From CAYVOV01 sp964453525 (lineage in GTDB: Bacteria; Chloroflexota; Dehalococcoidia; Dehalococcoidales; UBA2162), in NCBI GenBank assembly GCA_964453525.1, contig CAYVOV010000022.1, positions 8,354-72,353 of the forward strand: a stretch of DNA of 64,000 bases, read 5' to 3'. This document shows, one piece after another, positions 52,446-61,195 of this stretch. The notes under the pieces are model-generated. The model was given only the letters and a program-made list of their open reading frames with translations. It did no database searches and was not told the DNA's origin. A program made the position numbers and the translations under genes. The number at the start of each line of letters is the position of its first letter. Position 1 is the first letter of the stretch.

Positions 52446-53066
52446 CTAAGGCCTCTTTATCTCCTTTATATTCGGCCTCCCCTCGGTTATGGCGCGGATT
52501 TCGTTGAAAACCGGGAGGCTCTCATCAGGGGATGGTACCGGTGACATTTTAATAAAGACAGCCCGGTTTTCCGGAAAGACAAGAGTCGGAGTACCGAAGA
52601 CGCGCAGAGTTTCAACAGCAAAAGTATGGTCCCTGGCTAAAGCGTCCAGCACCTGTGGATTATTCACATCCTTTTTAAATTGGTCTACGTCCAGTTTGAC
52701 ACTCTTGGCCACTTTGATGAGAACTTTCATATTGGCAATATCCATACGCTGTTTGTGTATCGCCCTGAACAAGGCAATATGAAAGGAAGTAAAGGCATCT
52801 TCACTCTGGCGGCGTGCCGCCTCGGCGGCGCAGAAGGCGAGAAGCCCGCGAACCGGGTAGTCCAGAGATTGCTCCCAGATTTTCCATTCCGGCCCTTCGT
52901 CATTATCTACCTGCTCCAGGCTGAAATACCGCCAGTTAAGAACGAGCTTTGCCCTCAACTCCTCTTTCACCCTTTGCAGCCAGACCGCCGCATTATAAGC
53001 ATAGGGTCAAAGATAGTCATAGTAAACGTCCAGGGTTACAACATCCCTCATTTCATCTTCAGTCAT
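52446..53066 (-). CDS. DsbA-family thioredoxin-fold selenoprotein (in-frame TGA)
   Basis: Read from ATG 53066 on the minus strand (GGGAG 7 bases before it), the frame is MTEDEMRDVVTLDVYYDYL, then TGA at 53009-53007, then PYAYNAAVWLQRVKEELRA onward to the stop at 52446. The total is 206 residues. TGA occupies exactly the position of the first catalytic cysteine in DsbA/FrnE-like proteins (DYLCPxxxxA), giving Sec-Pro-Tyr-Ala. Similarity continues on both sides of the TGA, including the cis-proline region VFGTPTLVF. A SECIS-like hairpin follows. The frame after the TGA would be called as a truncated gene from GTG 52970. It is probably a redox enzyme. Confidence 0.85.
52970..53006 (-). promoter_or_regulatory. 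SECIS-like hairpin of the DsbA-type selenoprotein
   Basis: Directly after the TGA, CCCT (53006-53003) can pair with AGGG (52973-52970). Above that, GCGGC (52991-52987) pairs with GCTGC (52980-52976), with an apical loop GGTCTG. The loop starts 21 bases from the TGA and opens with G, and GGUC is the apical loop core of the classical fdhF SECIS element. Confidence 0.7.
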
Positions 53067-53260
53067 CGAATTCTCCCTCATGAATTATCTTGTTTATAAC
53101 TCATCATTCTACTCCTGCGGTTCTTTACTGGCAAGATAAAGGGTAATTGATATTTACCGGGGAATTCCGCCCCTTTTGTAAGTTGAGGCAAGAGAGTATA
53201 ATAGATGCAAATTTAAACGGGTGAAGTTGGAGTCACTCGTTGGAAAGAAGGTGAATCTAT

Positions 53261-53776
53261 ATGGAGTTAAACGCATTTGCCCAGTCAGTATTTGACAGGG
53301 TCCAGCAGTCAGTTGACAGAGCACTTGACGGTCTGACCGAAGAAGAACTCAACTGGCAACCCGGACCCGAAGCCAATCCAATCGGTTTTACTCTCTGGCA
53401 CCAGATACGAGCCGAGGACGGTATTATTAATGGAATGCTGCAGCAAAAACCACAGGCATGGATAACGGAAAAATGGTATGAGAAGTGCAATATGCCGGAC
53501 GACCCCATGAACAACGGCGGGGGATACACAGCAGAGCAGGTCGCCTCATTTAGCTGCCCCAAACTCGAAGACCTGCTGGCATACGGAAAAGCAGTACGCG
53601 CTCAAACCATGAAGTACTTGGATAGCCTGACTCCCGAAAAGTATGATGAGGTAGTAAAGGCACCATTCGGAGAATTTAGCGTAGGGCAACTGATTGGTCT
53701 CCTGATATGTGAAATAGCCCAGCATACCGGTCATATCGGTTACGTACGGGGGCTTAAAAGGGGCTTAAATAAATAA
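53261..53776 (+). CDS. DinB-family putative metal-dependent protein
   Basis: The 171-residue four-helix-bundle protein has the DinB histidine triad: TLWHQIRAEDG near residue 46 and EIAQHTGHIGYVRGL near 150. Members bind a divalent metal and include thiol transferases such as bacillithiol or mycothiol S-transferases. The reaction here is unknown. It converges with an MFS gene 16 bases away. Confidence 0.85.
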   Translation: MELNAFAQSVFDRVQQSVDRALDGLTEEELNWQPGPEANPIGFTLWHQIRAEDGIINGMLQQKPQAWITEKWYEKCNMPDDPMNNGGGYTAEQVASFSCPKLEDLLAYGKAVRAQTMKYLDSLTPEKYDEVVKAPFGEFSVGQLIGLLICEIAQHTGHIGYVRGLKRGLNK

Positions 53777-53792
53777 GACCGTCCTAATTAAA

Positions 53793-55091
53793 CTAGTCAA
53801 GCTTGCGTATCCGGGGAAGGAAGACAAAAGCCAGCACGGCTATGAACAAAAGAATCATAGCTAAACCGCCTATTGACCACTGCGCTCCGATACTTTCTAT
53901 AAGGACGCCTGCCAGAAAAGTGGAGAAGCTGGTTAATCCGAACTGCATCATCAGGATGCTCATCACCCTTCCCCGGTAGTCGTCGTCCACATAATACTGG
54001 AGCAGAGTATTACTCAACGCCATCATCCCCATTTGACCCAGTCCGACGAAGGCAATCACTCCCAGAGAACGATACCACGATGCCGAGAAGGCAAAGAAAA
54101 CCAGCGATACCCCCAGGATTATCATGCCAGCAAGCATCATCAATCCTCGTTTCCGGTTAGGTAGAGAGGCCAGGATGAGGGAGCCGGAAATAGCACCGAC
54201 ACCCGATACACTCATCAGTATACCGAGTTCACTGGCGCCCACATGCAGAACGCTCTCGGTAAAGACAGGCATCAACTGCATGAAGGGATGAGATAGAACA
54301 ACACCGACCAGGGTGATTAGCAGGATTAGAAGGATTGTCGTCTCTTTACGGATGTACTGGAATCCCCCCTTGATTTGACTCAAAGCACCTCCACCACGGA
54401 TTGTCATCATACCGGTCAGCGGTAGAAAAGAGACAAAAACAACGGCCATAAGATAAGAACCGGAAGTAACATAATAAACAGCTTCAAAGCCGATTGAATC
54501 AATGAGGAAACCGGAAAGCGCCGGAGCAAAAAGACGCAACGCGTTCATCCCCATCATATTCAGCGAGATAGCATTCATCAGCTGTTCTTCGTCGACCAAC
54601 TCGGGAAGGATAGCCTGGCGCGACGGCATCATCAGTCCCATAATCGTTCCCTGACAAACCGAAGCTATTGCCAGAATCCACCATGAGTCGGGCTTATCGG
54701 TACCTACAAAGTCGAATGTTAGTGAGAGAGCCACACCGAGAGAAACCAGCGCTGAGAGCGCCTGACCGGCAATCAGCACGTACTTCTTCTGCACCCTATC
54801 GGCGATTACGCCGCCAAAAAGGGATAGAAAGAGCATCGGAACGGCATGACACAGAGACATCGCTCCCAGAATTGCTGCCGAGTTGGTCATACGGTAGATA
54901 AGCAGGGAACGGGTCATCATCTGCATATTCATCGAGACCATCTGCCCGAGCATACCGCAGTAATAGAGACGATACCATTTATTTTTAAATGAACTGAAGG
55001 TCCTCAGATTACGCAGAGACATCACCCCACGGTAACCACCCATCCCTGTGCCCATTCCTCCGCTTGAATATCCCTCTAAATCACTTCTCAA
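53793..55091 (-). CDS. MFS transporter, EntS-like, copy A
   Basis: The 432-residue protein has 12 predicted TM helices and MFS loop motifs (GGVIADRVQKKYVL, IPMLFLSLFGG-like region; MMPSRQAILPELVDEEQLMNAISLNMMG). The N-terminal roughly 30 residues are glycine-rich and hydrophilic. It resembles MFS_3/EntS exporters. It is followed upstream by a close paralog at 55276-56571 in the same direction, a tandem duplication with a gap of 184 bases. Confidence 0.85.
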   Translation of the reverse strand: MRSDLEGYSSGGMGTGMGGYRGVMSLRNLRTFSSFKNKWYRLYYCGMLGQMVSMNMQMMTRSLLIYRMTNSAAILGAMSLCHAVPMLFLSLFGGVIADRVQKKYVLIAGQALSALVSLGVALSLTFDFVGTDKPDSWWILAIASVCQGTIMGLMMPSRQAILPELVDEEQLMNAISLNMMGMNALRLFAPALSGFLIDSIGFEAVYYVTSGSYLMAVVFVSFLPLTGMMTIRGGGALSQIKGGFQYIRKETTILLILLITLVGVVLSHPFMQLMPVFTESVLHVGASELGILMSVSGVGAISGSLILASLPNRKRGLMMLAGMIILGVSLVFFAFSASWYRSLGVIAFVGLGQMGMMALSNTLLQYYVDDDYRGRVMSILMMQFGLTSFSTFLAGVLIESIGAQWSIGGLAMILLFIAVLAFVFLPRIRKLD

Positions 55092-55275
55092 TTAAAAGAC
55101 CTTTCTTCCGGAATTCGCTGAAAATGTCAGGTGATTAAGTTTCCCCAATAGCAAGTTTATCTCTGGGGTGAATTCACCCGTTAACTCTCATAGTTTACTC
55201 CTCTTAGCTCAAGGACGGCAAATACATACTGTGATATCCGTAAGTGAGGAAGTAAAAAAAGTGAGATGGGATGTA

Positions 55276-56571
55276 TTAGTCCAGTTTTCTTATTCGGGGA
55301 AGAAAAACAAGTGCCAGGAGTGATACCAGCACCAACGCCATAGCAAATCCACCGAGCGCCCACTGAGCGCCGACACCTTCCGCCAGCAATCCGGCACCGG
55401 CACTACCGAAACTTGTCAGGCCAAACTGCATTATATAGATACTCATCACCCGCCCACGATAAATATCTTCTACGTAATACTGAATCAGGGTATTCCCGAG
55501 AGCCATTCTCCCCGCCTGCCCAAGTCCGACAAAAACAATCACTACCAGAGAAAGCGGCCAGGAATCAGAGAAGGAAAAAACTGTCAGGGCTACTCCCAAA
55601 ACCAGACCACTGAAAAGGAGCATCAGCCCGCGTTTCTTGTTTGGAAGAGAAGCAAGGATAAGAGAAGTAGTCATAGCTCCGACTCCGGATACGCTGACCA
55701 GCACGCCCATTCCACTGGCGCCCACCTTCAGAACATCCTCGGCAAAGATAGGAAGAAGCGTCATATAGGGCATAGATAGCACTACAACGAATAAAGTAAA
55801 AGTAAGCAGAAGAAGAATTGTAGTCTCATGCTTTATGTACCTGAAACCCTCTTTTATATCATCCAGAGCGTTACCGGCACTACCAACCATTTTGCCGGTC
55901 AAAGGCATTAAAATAATGCAGATCGTTCCCGCAGTGTACATCGCCGTCATAACGTAGTAAACGGCGCCATAGTCAAAGGCATCGATAAGAAAACCGCTCA
56001 GTGCCGGAGCCATCAGCCGGAGCGTATTCATCCCCGTGCTATCCAGGGATATTGCATTCATAAGCTGCTCATCTTCGACAATCTCCGGAATTATCGTTTG
56101 ACGTGATGGTATCATCAAGCCCATTATTGTTCCCTGTATTACCGACGCCACAGCCAGAACCCACCATGAGCCGGCGTTTTCAGAACTGAGATAGCCGAAG
56201 CTCAAAGCAAGCGCCACTCCGAGAGATAGCAGAGCCGAACCGGCCAGGCCGACAAGGAGCACGTACTTCTTCTGTATCCTGTCTGCCATGATTCCACCGA
56301 AGATTGAAAAGAATAGCACCGGCAGAGCATGACAGAGAGATAATAATCCCAGTATTGCTGCTGAACCCGTTAGCTCATACACAAGATAAGAGCGGGCTAT
56401 CATCTGCATATTCATCGCCGCCCGCTGCCCCATAATACCGGAGAAATAGAGACGGTAAACCGGACTCTTCAGTGAACTGAACGTCCTGAGATTACGCAGC
56501 GAGAATCCACTCCGACCTCCTCTGCCGTACATTCCTCCATAATCGCCAGATCCATCAGTACCTGAACTCAA
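55276..56571 (-). CDS. MFS transporter, EntS-like, copy B
   Basis: The 431-residue paralog of the preceding gene shares most of its sequence pattern: the Gly-rich N-terminus, SLRNLRTFSS, GGIMADRIQKKYVL, MIPSRQTIIPEIVEDEQLMNA and the C-terminal FLPRIRKLD. Both copies are intact. The substrate may be a drug or siderophore-like compound; nothing adjacent identifies it. Confidence 0.85.
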   Translation of the reverse strand: MSSGTDGSGDYGGMYGRGGRSGFSLRNLRTFSSLKSPVYRLYFSGIMGQRAAMNMQMIARSYLVYELTGSAAILGLLSLCHALPVLFFSIFGGIMADRIQKKYVLLVGLAGSALLSLGVALALSFGYLSSENAGSWWVLAVASVIQGTIMGLMIPSRQTIIPEIVEDEQLMNAISLDSTGMNTLRLMAPALSGFLIDAFDYGAVYYVMTAMYTAGTICIILMPLTGKMVGSAGNALDDIKEGFRYIKHETTILLLLTFTLFVVVLSMPYMTLLPIFAEDVLKVGASGMGVLVSVSGVGAMTTSLILASLPNKKRGLMLLFSGLVLGVALTVFSFSDSWPLSLVVIVFVGLGQAGRMALGNTLIQYYVEDIYRGRVMSIYIMQFGLTSFGSAGAGLLAEGVGAQWALGGFAMALVLVSLLALVFLPRIRKLD

Positions 56572-56902
56572 TAGTCAAAACCCTGCACTTTTGTTTTAAA
56601 TGACCCGAAACAGTTGAGATAAAGACAATGAATCGGATATAGAAAAAAAGAAGAAATAGAAGGGGAAGCTACTTAAGAAAAGACATGCTGAGAGCTTTCC
56701 AAGCCTACGATTTCACATAAATAGTTTACACTGATAGCCATGAGAGGGCAAGTGCTGCTTCAATGAGTCCTGCTCTTTTTCATGTATTCTGTGACTGATT
56801 CTGGCATAAAACGGATTCAACCAGTAAGTTTGCTAGTTTTTTATCTATGCCGTATAATGACTACTCAGTATTTCCAGCCCGGCGTATTCTCTGGAGTCAG
56901 CA
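56572..56902. other. Gene-free stretch
   Basis: No supported coding sequence, repeat of the R1-R4 families or strong hairpin is seen here. GGAGTC at about 56891 is the ribosome site of the next gene. The region must contain the divergent promoters of the MFS gene (minus) and the cyclotransferase-like gene (plus). Confidence 0.6.
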
Positions 56903-57295
56903 ATGTACTATTTCGCCTACGCTTCCAATCTGAACAAGAAACAGATGCAGCAGCGGTGCCCGGATAGCCAGCCTTTGTTTACCGCTACCCTGCCAAACTA
57001 CAAGCTCGTCTTCGAAGGCTGGTCCCGGCAATGGCGGGGTGGCAAAGCCAATATCAGGCTTTTCCGCGGAGAAAAAGTCCTTGGCGCCATCTATGAAGTC
57101 ACGGAGCAGTGTTTAAGGCGACTGGACAACTTCGAAAGCCCCTATAAAAGATTCAGAGTAAATGTATTCGATGAAGACGGCGAATCATTTGAAGCAATAG
57201 CCTATATCGAATCAGGTCAGGCAGAGCAAACACAACCATCAAAGGAGTATCTGTCCGTTATCCAGCAGGGATATAGAGACTGGAGAATCGTCTGA
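56903..57295 (+). CDS. Gamma-glutamylcyclotransferase-like (AIG2/GGCT) protein
   Basis: The 130-residue protein starts YYFAYASNLNKKQMQQRCP, the GGCT substrate-binding loop (YGSN-type, here YASN). The catalytic glutamate region is LDNFESPYKRFRV. GGCT-fold enzymes release 5-oxoproline from gamma-glutamyl amines. The family is broad, so the substrate is open. Confidence 0.85.
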   Translation: MYYFAYASNLNKKQMQQRCPDSQPLFTATLPNYKLVFEGWSRQWRGGKANIRLFRGEKVLGAIYEVTEQCLRRLDNFESPYKRFRVNVFDEDGESFEAIAYIESGQAEQTQPSKEYLSVIQQGYRDWRIV

Positions 57296-57341
57296 TTGTT
57301 CAAATTTCAACACTTTTTTAAAGTTACCCGGAAAAGAAATC

Positions 57342-57370
57342 TTGACGACAGGACTAGCCTGAAGTAAAAT
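57342..57370 (+). promoter_or_regulatory. Promoter of the fmdB-like operon
   Basis: TTGACG (57342-57347) and TAAAAT (57365-57370) are 17 bases apart. The expected start is near 57377, at the foot of the hairpin described next. Confidence 0.7.
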
Positions 57371-57372
57371 AT

Positions 57373-57407
57373 AATTAGCAGTCTGGCAGCAAGATTGCTA
57401 ATTTTTT
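57373..57407 (+). terminator. Hairpin with T run at the start of the fmdB transcript
   Basis: AATTAGCA (57373-57380) and TGCTAATT (57396-57403) form an 8-base stem, followed by T residues. It lies between the promoter and the fmdB-like gene and may be an attenuator, but the low GC of the stem makes termination uncertain. Confidence 0.45.
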
Positions 57408-57436
57408 ATGCTTTTACAGTCTGGAGGTGAAGAAAT

Positions 57437-57730
57437 TTGCCCATCTACGAATACACTTGCCCGAGTTGTTCGTGCCATTTTGAGCTTTTACGTAGCTTCA
57501 GCGAAAATGGTACCGTTTCCTGTCCCGAGTGCGGCGGTGATGCCCAGCGTATTTTCTCTCCGGTTCCGGTAATTTTTAAGGGTTCGGGTTTTTATGTTAC
57601 CGACAACCGGGATAATCATAGCAAGTCGCAGTCCACGATTAATAAAACTGACTCTGAAAGTGACAAAATAGAATCAACACCCGCCAGCAAAGATGAAGCT
57701 AAAACAACCAGCTCAGAGGACGACAGCTAG
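57437..57730 (+). CDS. FmdB-family zinc ribbon protein
   Basis: The start is TTG 57437 with GGAGGTG upstream. The 97-residue protein has the FmdB N-terminus PIYEYTCPSCSCHFELL and a second CxxC (VSCPECGGDAQRI). It has a low-complexity polar tail rich in Ser, Asp and Lys. FmdB proteins are putative regulators with a zinc finger. It leads an operon with a small zinc-finger gene and an AcuC-type gene. Confidence 0.88.
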   Translation: MPIYEYTCPSCSCHFELLRSFSENGTVSCPECGGDAQRIFSPVPVIFKGSGFYVTDNRDNHSKSQSTINKTDSESDKIESTPASKDEAKTTSSEDDS

Positions 57731-57778
57731 ACCGAAGTAACCTGCCATATCACAGTGCAGGCATTAATGAGGACCAGG

Positions 57779-57940
57779 ATGACGACGAATACCGACAAAA
57801 AAGAGCAGCCAAAGAAAAAGAGAATTACATTCAAATGTAAGTTTTGCAATAAATCAAAATCAATTGATGAAATGGTAACATTGCCCGGATATTTCCCGCC
57901 AATCGTAGCCTGCCAGGATTGTGAGAAAAAAATGCGCTAA
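57779..57940 (+). CDS. Small zinc-finger protein
   Basis: From ATG 57779 (GAGG 7 bases before it) it is a 53-residue protein. It has a basic N-terminus (KKEQPKKKR) and two CxxC pairs (CKFCNKSKS and CQDCEKKM). The family is not recognised. Between the fmdB-like and AcuC-type genes on the same strand, it is probably cotranscribed with both. ATG 57767 is an alternative start. Confidence 0.7.
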   Translation: MTTNTDKKEQPKKKRITFKCKFCNKSKSIDEMVTLPGYFPPIVACQDCEKKMR

Positions 57941-57955
57941 CGGCCGGGGGTGATT

Positions 57956-59062
57956 ATGGCTTTCGCCATCCTGTACAGCCGTGAACTAAGGGAATACGAC
58001 TTCGGTCAGGGGCATCCATTCCGCGGAGACCGCTACGAGATATTCCGTCCGTTCCTACAGCAAAACCTGCCTGAAAATGAAAATTATCAGGTTCTGGAAG
58101 CTGAACCGGCATCAGATAAAGACTTACTCCGAATCTGCAGTAAAGAATACATAGACTTCACCAGAGGATATTACGCAGCAGCCAGCGCCGGCCTCGACTA
58201 CCCCGGCCGGTTCTCACTGTTTCACAGCGGAGACAACCGACCGGGTGTGAAACCGGGGAAACTGGAAGAGGCGGCAAGACTGGTTGTAGGGCAGGCCAAA
58301 ATGGCCTGCGATTTAGTTTCAGAAGGCAAATTCAAGAAGGTCATCTCAATAGGCGGAGGACTTCACCACGCCAAGCCGGACTACGGAGAGGGATTCTGCC
58401 TTTACAATGATGTCGCCTTCTGCGGCAGATATCTGGTACAGGAACACAACCTTGAAAGGGTGGTGATACTGGACACCGATGCCCACGCCGGTAACGGCAC
58501 CAGCGATTACTTTTACGGGGAACAGGAAGTATTATTCATCGACCTGCACCAGAATCCAATGACTCTATATCCCGGGACGGGTTTTGCGGACGAGATTGGC
58601 TCCGGAAAGGGAAAGGGATTTACAATCAATATCCCGATGCCTGCCTATTCCAATTATGATTCTTACGAACTTGCTTTCAACTCCATAGTGACGCCAGTAG
58701 TCCGGGAATTCAACCCGCAAGTTATTGTCCGGAACGGCGGTTCTGACCCCCACTTTGCCGACGGACTGACAGCACTGGGGCTGCCACTCAGAGGTTTCAG
58801 GATGATAGGCGAGAAAGTAAGGGAAATAGCTGAAATATGCGGCGGCAGGGTTATCGATTTAATCGCCTCCGGGTATAACTTAGATGTCTTACCTCGTGGA
58901 TGGCTGGCTCTGATTGCCGGGCTGACAGGCGCGGAAATCAGCATTGAAGAAAACGAGCCGGATGTGCAGAGACCCGGCGCTTATTCATCTTTGGAAGCAA
59001 CGGAAAAAGTAATCGAGGAAGTCAGGAAACAACTGAAGGATTACTGGAGCTTTCTGAGATAG
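57956..59062 (+). CDS. Histone-deacetylase-fold (AcuC-type) amidohydrolase
   Basis: The 368-residue zinc hydrolase starts at ATG 57956 behind GGGGGTG. The HDAC motifs are GGGLHHAKPDYGEGFCLYND and ILDTDAHAGNGT, and the zinc-binding Asp residues continue in RNGGSDPH. The DxH metal ligand pair is kept, although the usual HHGDG is AHAGNG here. Such bacterial enzymes deacetylate acetyl-lysine or acetylpolyamines. The target is unknown. Confidence 0.88.
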   Translation: MAFAILYSRELREYDFGQGHPFRGDRYEIFRPFLQQNLPENENYQVLEAEPASDKDLLRICSKEYIDFTRGYYAAASAGLDYPGRFSLFHSGDNRPGVKPGKLEEAARLVVGQAKMACDLVSEGKFKKVISIGGGLHHAKPDYGEGFCLYNDVAFCGRYLVQEHNLERVVILDTDAHAGNGTSDYFYGEQEVLFIDLHQNPMTLYPGTGFADEIGSGKGKGFTINIPMPAYSNYDSYELAFNSIVTPVVREFNPQVIVRNGGSDPHFADGLTALGLPLRGFRMIGEKVREIAEICGGRVIDLIASGYNLDVLPRGWLALIAGLTGAEISIEENEPDVQRPGAYSSLEATEKVIEEVRKQLKDYWSFLR

Positions 59063-59069
59063 AACCGGT

Positions 59070-60350
59070 TCAACTTTTCGGGATATTTGCCTTCTGCCTT
59101 ATCGAGAGAAAGAGGCCGACTGCCAGAAATTCAAGTATGCCCTGAATGACGAAGACAGGCAAGTAGCTGCCCGTCAGCTCGAAAACGGCACCGCCCAGAT
59201 AGGCGCCCACCGCCATGCCGAACATATGGCATGAATTTTCAATGCCGAGTATCGTACCCATTCTCAGATTTCCGAATAAATCCGCAACCAGTCCCGCCTG
59301 GAGCGGAGCCGTGGTGAACCAGCCGAAACCGAAAAGGGCTATCGATAGATAAAGCATCCAGAGTGAACCGCCCCCGAGAAGGATAAAAACGACGGCAACG
59401 GTAAAAGAAACACCGCGAATGAAGTGGGTTAATGCCAGCACCTTACTTCTTATTATCCGGTCGGACAGGTAGCCGGTAACAAGTAACCCGGCAAGATTTA
59501 AAGCACCCTGCACGCTGACAAGACTTGCGGCAATCATATCGGTATACCCGAGGTCGATAGCGAATATTACTATGTGGGTCATTATGAATCCGCAACTTGT
59601 ACCACAGATGAAATGAGCAACCGACATAAACCAGAAAGCTCCGATCCTTACAGCCCCTTTCAGGTCGCTGCCTGTCTGTTTCCCAAACTCATCACCGGAA
59701 GTAGTCTGCCCATTACTCAATGATTGACCAGCCGCATCGGTTTCAGCCGGGGGCTCACCGTCAGGAGCATAGCCTCTGGCTGCCGGATTATCCCTAATAG
59801 TCAGGGCAAGAGGCAGCATTATGATAAATACTACCGCTGCCCAGAAAAACATCGTCGTTCTCCAGCCCCATGAAAGAATCAGGTATTGTGTAACCGGTAT
59901 CAGAAATATCGTGCCCAGAGGCATACCGGTTGACATAATACCAAGCGCTGTTCCACGCTTCTTGGCGAACCACCTGTTTATAAGTATCTGGGTAGATGGC
60001 AGGACGTTGATGCCATAGAAAATGCGGGCAATATACAGGTGCCAGATGCTGCCGGCTGCACCGTTGATTACACTGCTCAGGGATTGAGTCGCCACACAGA
60101 CGAATATCATCACTCGCGGCCCAAAACGGTCGATAAACCGCCCGAGAAACGGTGAAGCAATCGTAAAGACTATCAGGGCGACAGACTGCACCAATGACAG
60201 GGTAGTCCTGTCCCAGCCGAAGTCCTCAAGCATCGGTTTGAAAAAGACACTGACGGCAACGGAACTGATGAGAAAAACAAGAATCCATGAAGCCGTCACC
60301 ATATACCAGCCGGGAAACAGTTTTGGACTGTTCACAGAGATGTTTTTCAC
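59070..60350 (-). CDS. MFS transporter, OFA/monocarboxylate-like
   Basis: The 426-residue protein has 12 TM helices, a long central cytoplasmic loop (about residues 190-225) and the MFS motif FLGRFIDRFGPRVMIF. The second motif region is INRWFAKKRGTALGIMSTG, typical of oxalate/formate- and monocarboxylate-type members. It converges with the AcuC-type gene, 7 bases between stops. Its substrate is not known. Confidence 0.85.
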   Translation of the reverse strand: MKNISVNSPKLFPGWYMVTASWILVFLISSVAVSVFFKPMLEDFGWDRTTLSLVQSVALIVFTIASPFLGRFIDRFGPRVMIFVCVATQSLSSVINGAAGSIWHLYIARIFYGINVLPSTQILINRWFAKKRGTALGIMSTGMPLGTIFLIPVTQYLILSWGWRTTMFFWAAVVFIIMLPLALTIRDNPAARGYAPDGEPPAETDAAGQSLSNGQTTSGDEFGKQTGSDLKGAVRIGAFWFMSVAHFICGTSCGFIMTHIVIFAIDLGYTDMIAASLVSVQGALNLAGLLVTGYLSDRIIRSKVLALTHFIRGVSFTVAVVFILLGGGSLWMLYLSIALFGFGWFTTAPLQAGLVADLFGNLRMGTILGIENSCHMFGMAVGAYLGGAVFELTGSYLPVFVIQGILEFLAVGLFLSIRQKANIPKS

Positions 60351-60405
60351 TTCTTATTTACGGATTTTCTTTCTGAGCGAGGAGAAATCACAGTGCAGAA
60401 ATCAA

Positions 60406-61140
60406 TTATATACCGCGGCTCAATCGGGCTGCCAGACGCAGCGGCAGTCCACGCTCCACCATCCTGTTTTGAGTCTCTTCTATATCATAGGGTATCCGGC
60501 AGAGCCTGATAAACCTGGTCTGACTGTCAAAGATAGCATAGCTTGCCTGCGGGTCGCCATCCCGGGGCTGCCCTACGCTGCCGGGATTGATAATCATGCG
60601 GTTCTCAGCCAGAGCCAGTTTGACATTAGGTGTAAAATGGCTGGCAGAACACTTACCTTCTTTATCCTGGACGAAGACAAGCGGAGCATGCGAATGCCCG
60701 ACAAGACAGAACTGCGATTTGAAACGTCTGAAGTTCTCCCTGGCGATGCCGGTTGATATCAGGTATTCCCAGATTGGCTCTCTGGGACTGCCGTGAACGA
60801 TTGTAAAGTCATCAACAGTCAGAACTTCACGCAGGTTTTCCAGATATACTCTATCTGACGTGGCTAGATGCCGTGCCGTCCAGTGACAGGCAGTGGCAGC
60901 ATCAGGATTAAAGGCGGTGGTGTCAACCTTACCGATTGCCGCTAAATCATGATTTCCGGCAACACAGATATGTTTAAACTGGCGGAGAAGCTCTATACAC
61001 TCATGCGGGTCCGGTCCGTAACCGACGATATCACCCAGGCACCAGATGTTTTCAACCTCGCCCTGGCGCTTGATATCCTCCAAGACGGCAGTAAAAGCAG
61101 CCAGATTAGCATGAATATCACCAATTATTGCATAGCGCAT
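60406..61140 (-). CDS. Calcineurin-like metallophosphoesterase
   Basis: The 244-residue protein has all the motifs: GDIHANLAAF, GDIVGYGPDPHEC, AGNHDLA, VHGSPREPI and GHSHAPLVF. It is close to YfcE/MJ0936-type phosphodiesterases. It should act on phosphodiesters in the cytoplasm with two metal ions. It is monocistronic as far as visible. Confidence 0.9.
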   Translation of the reverse strand: MRYAIIGDIHANLAAFTAVLEDIKRQGEVENIWCLGDIVGYGPDPHECIELLRQFKHICVAGNHDLAAIGKVDTTAFNPDAATACHWTARHLATSDRVYLENLREVLTVDDFTIVHGSPREPIWEYLISTGIARENFRRFKSQFCLVGHSHAPLVFVQDKEGKCSASHFTPNVKLALAENRMIINPGSVGQPRDGDPQASYAIFDSQTRFIRLCRIPYDIEETQNRMVERGLPLRLAARLSRGI

Positions 61141-61195
61141 TTTTTAAACTTCTATTCGGTATTGACAGATTATATGCGAATAAATTGTGCTTCTG

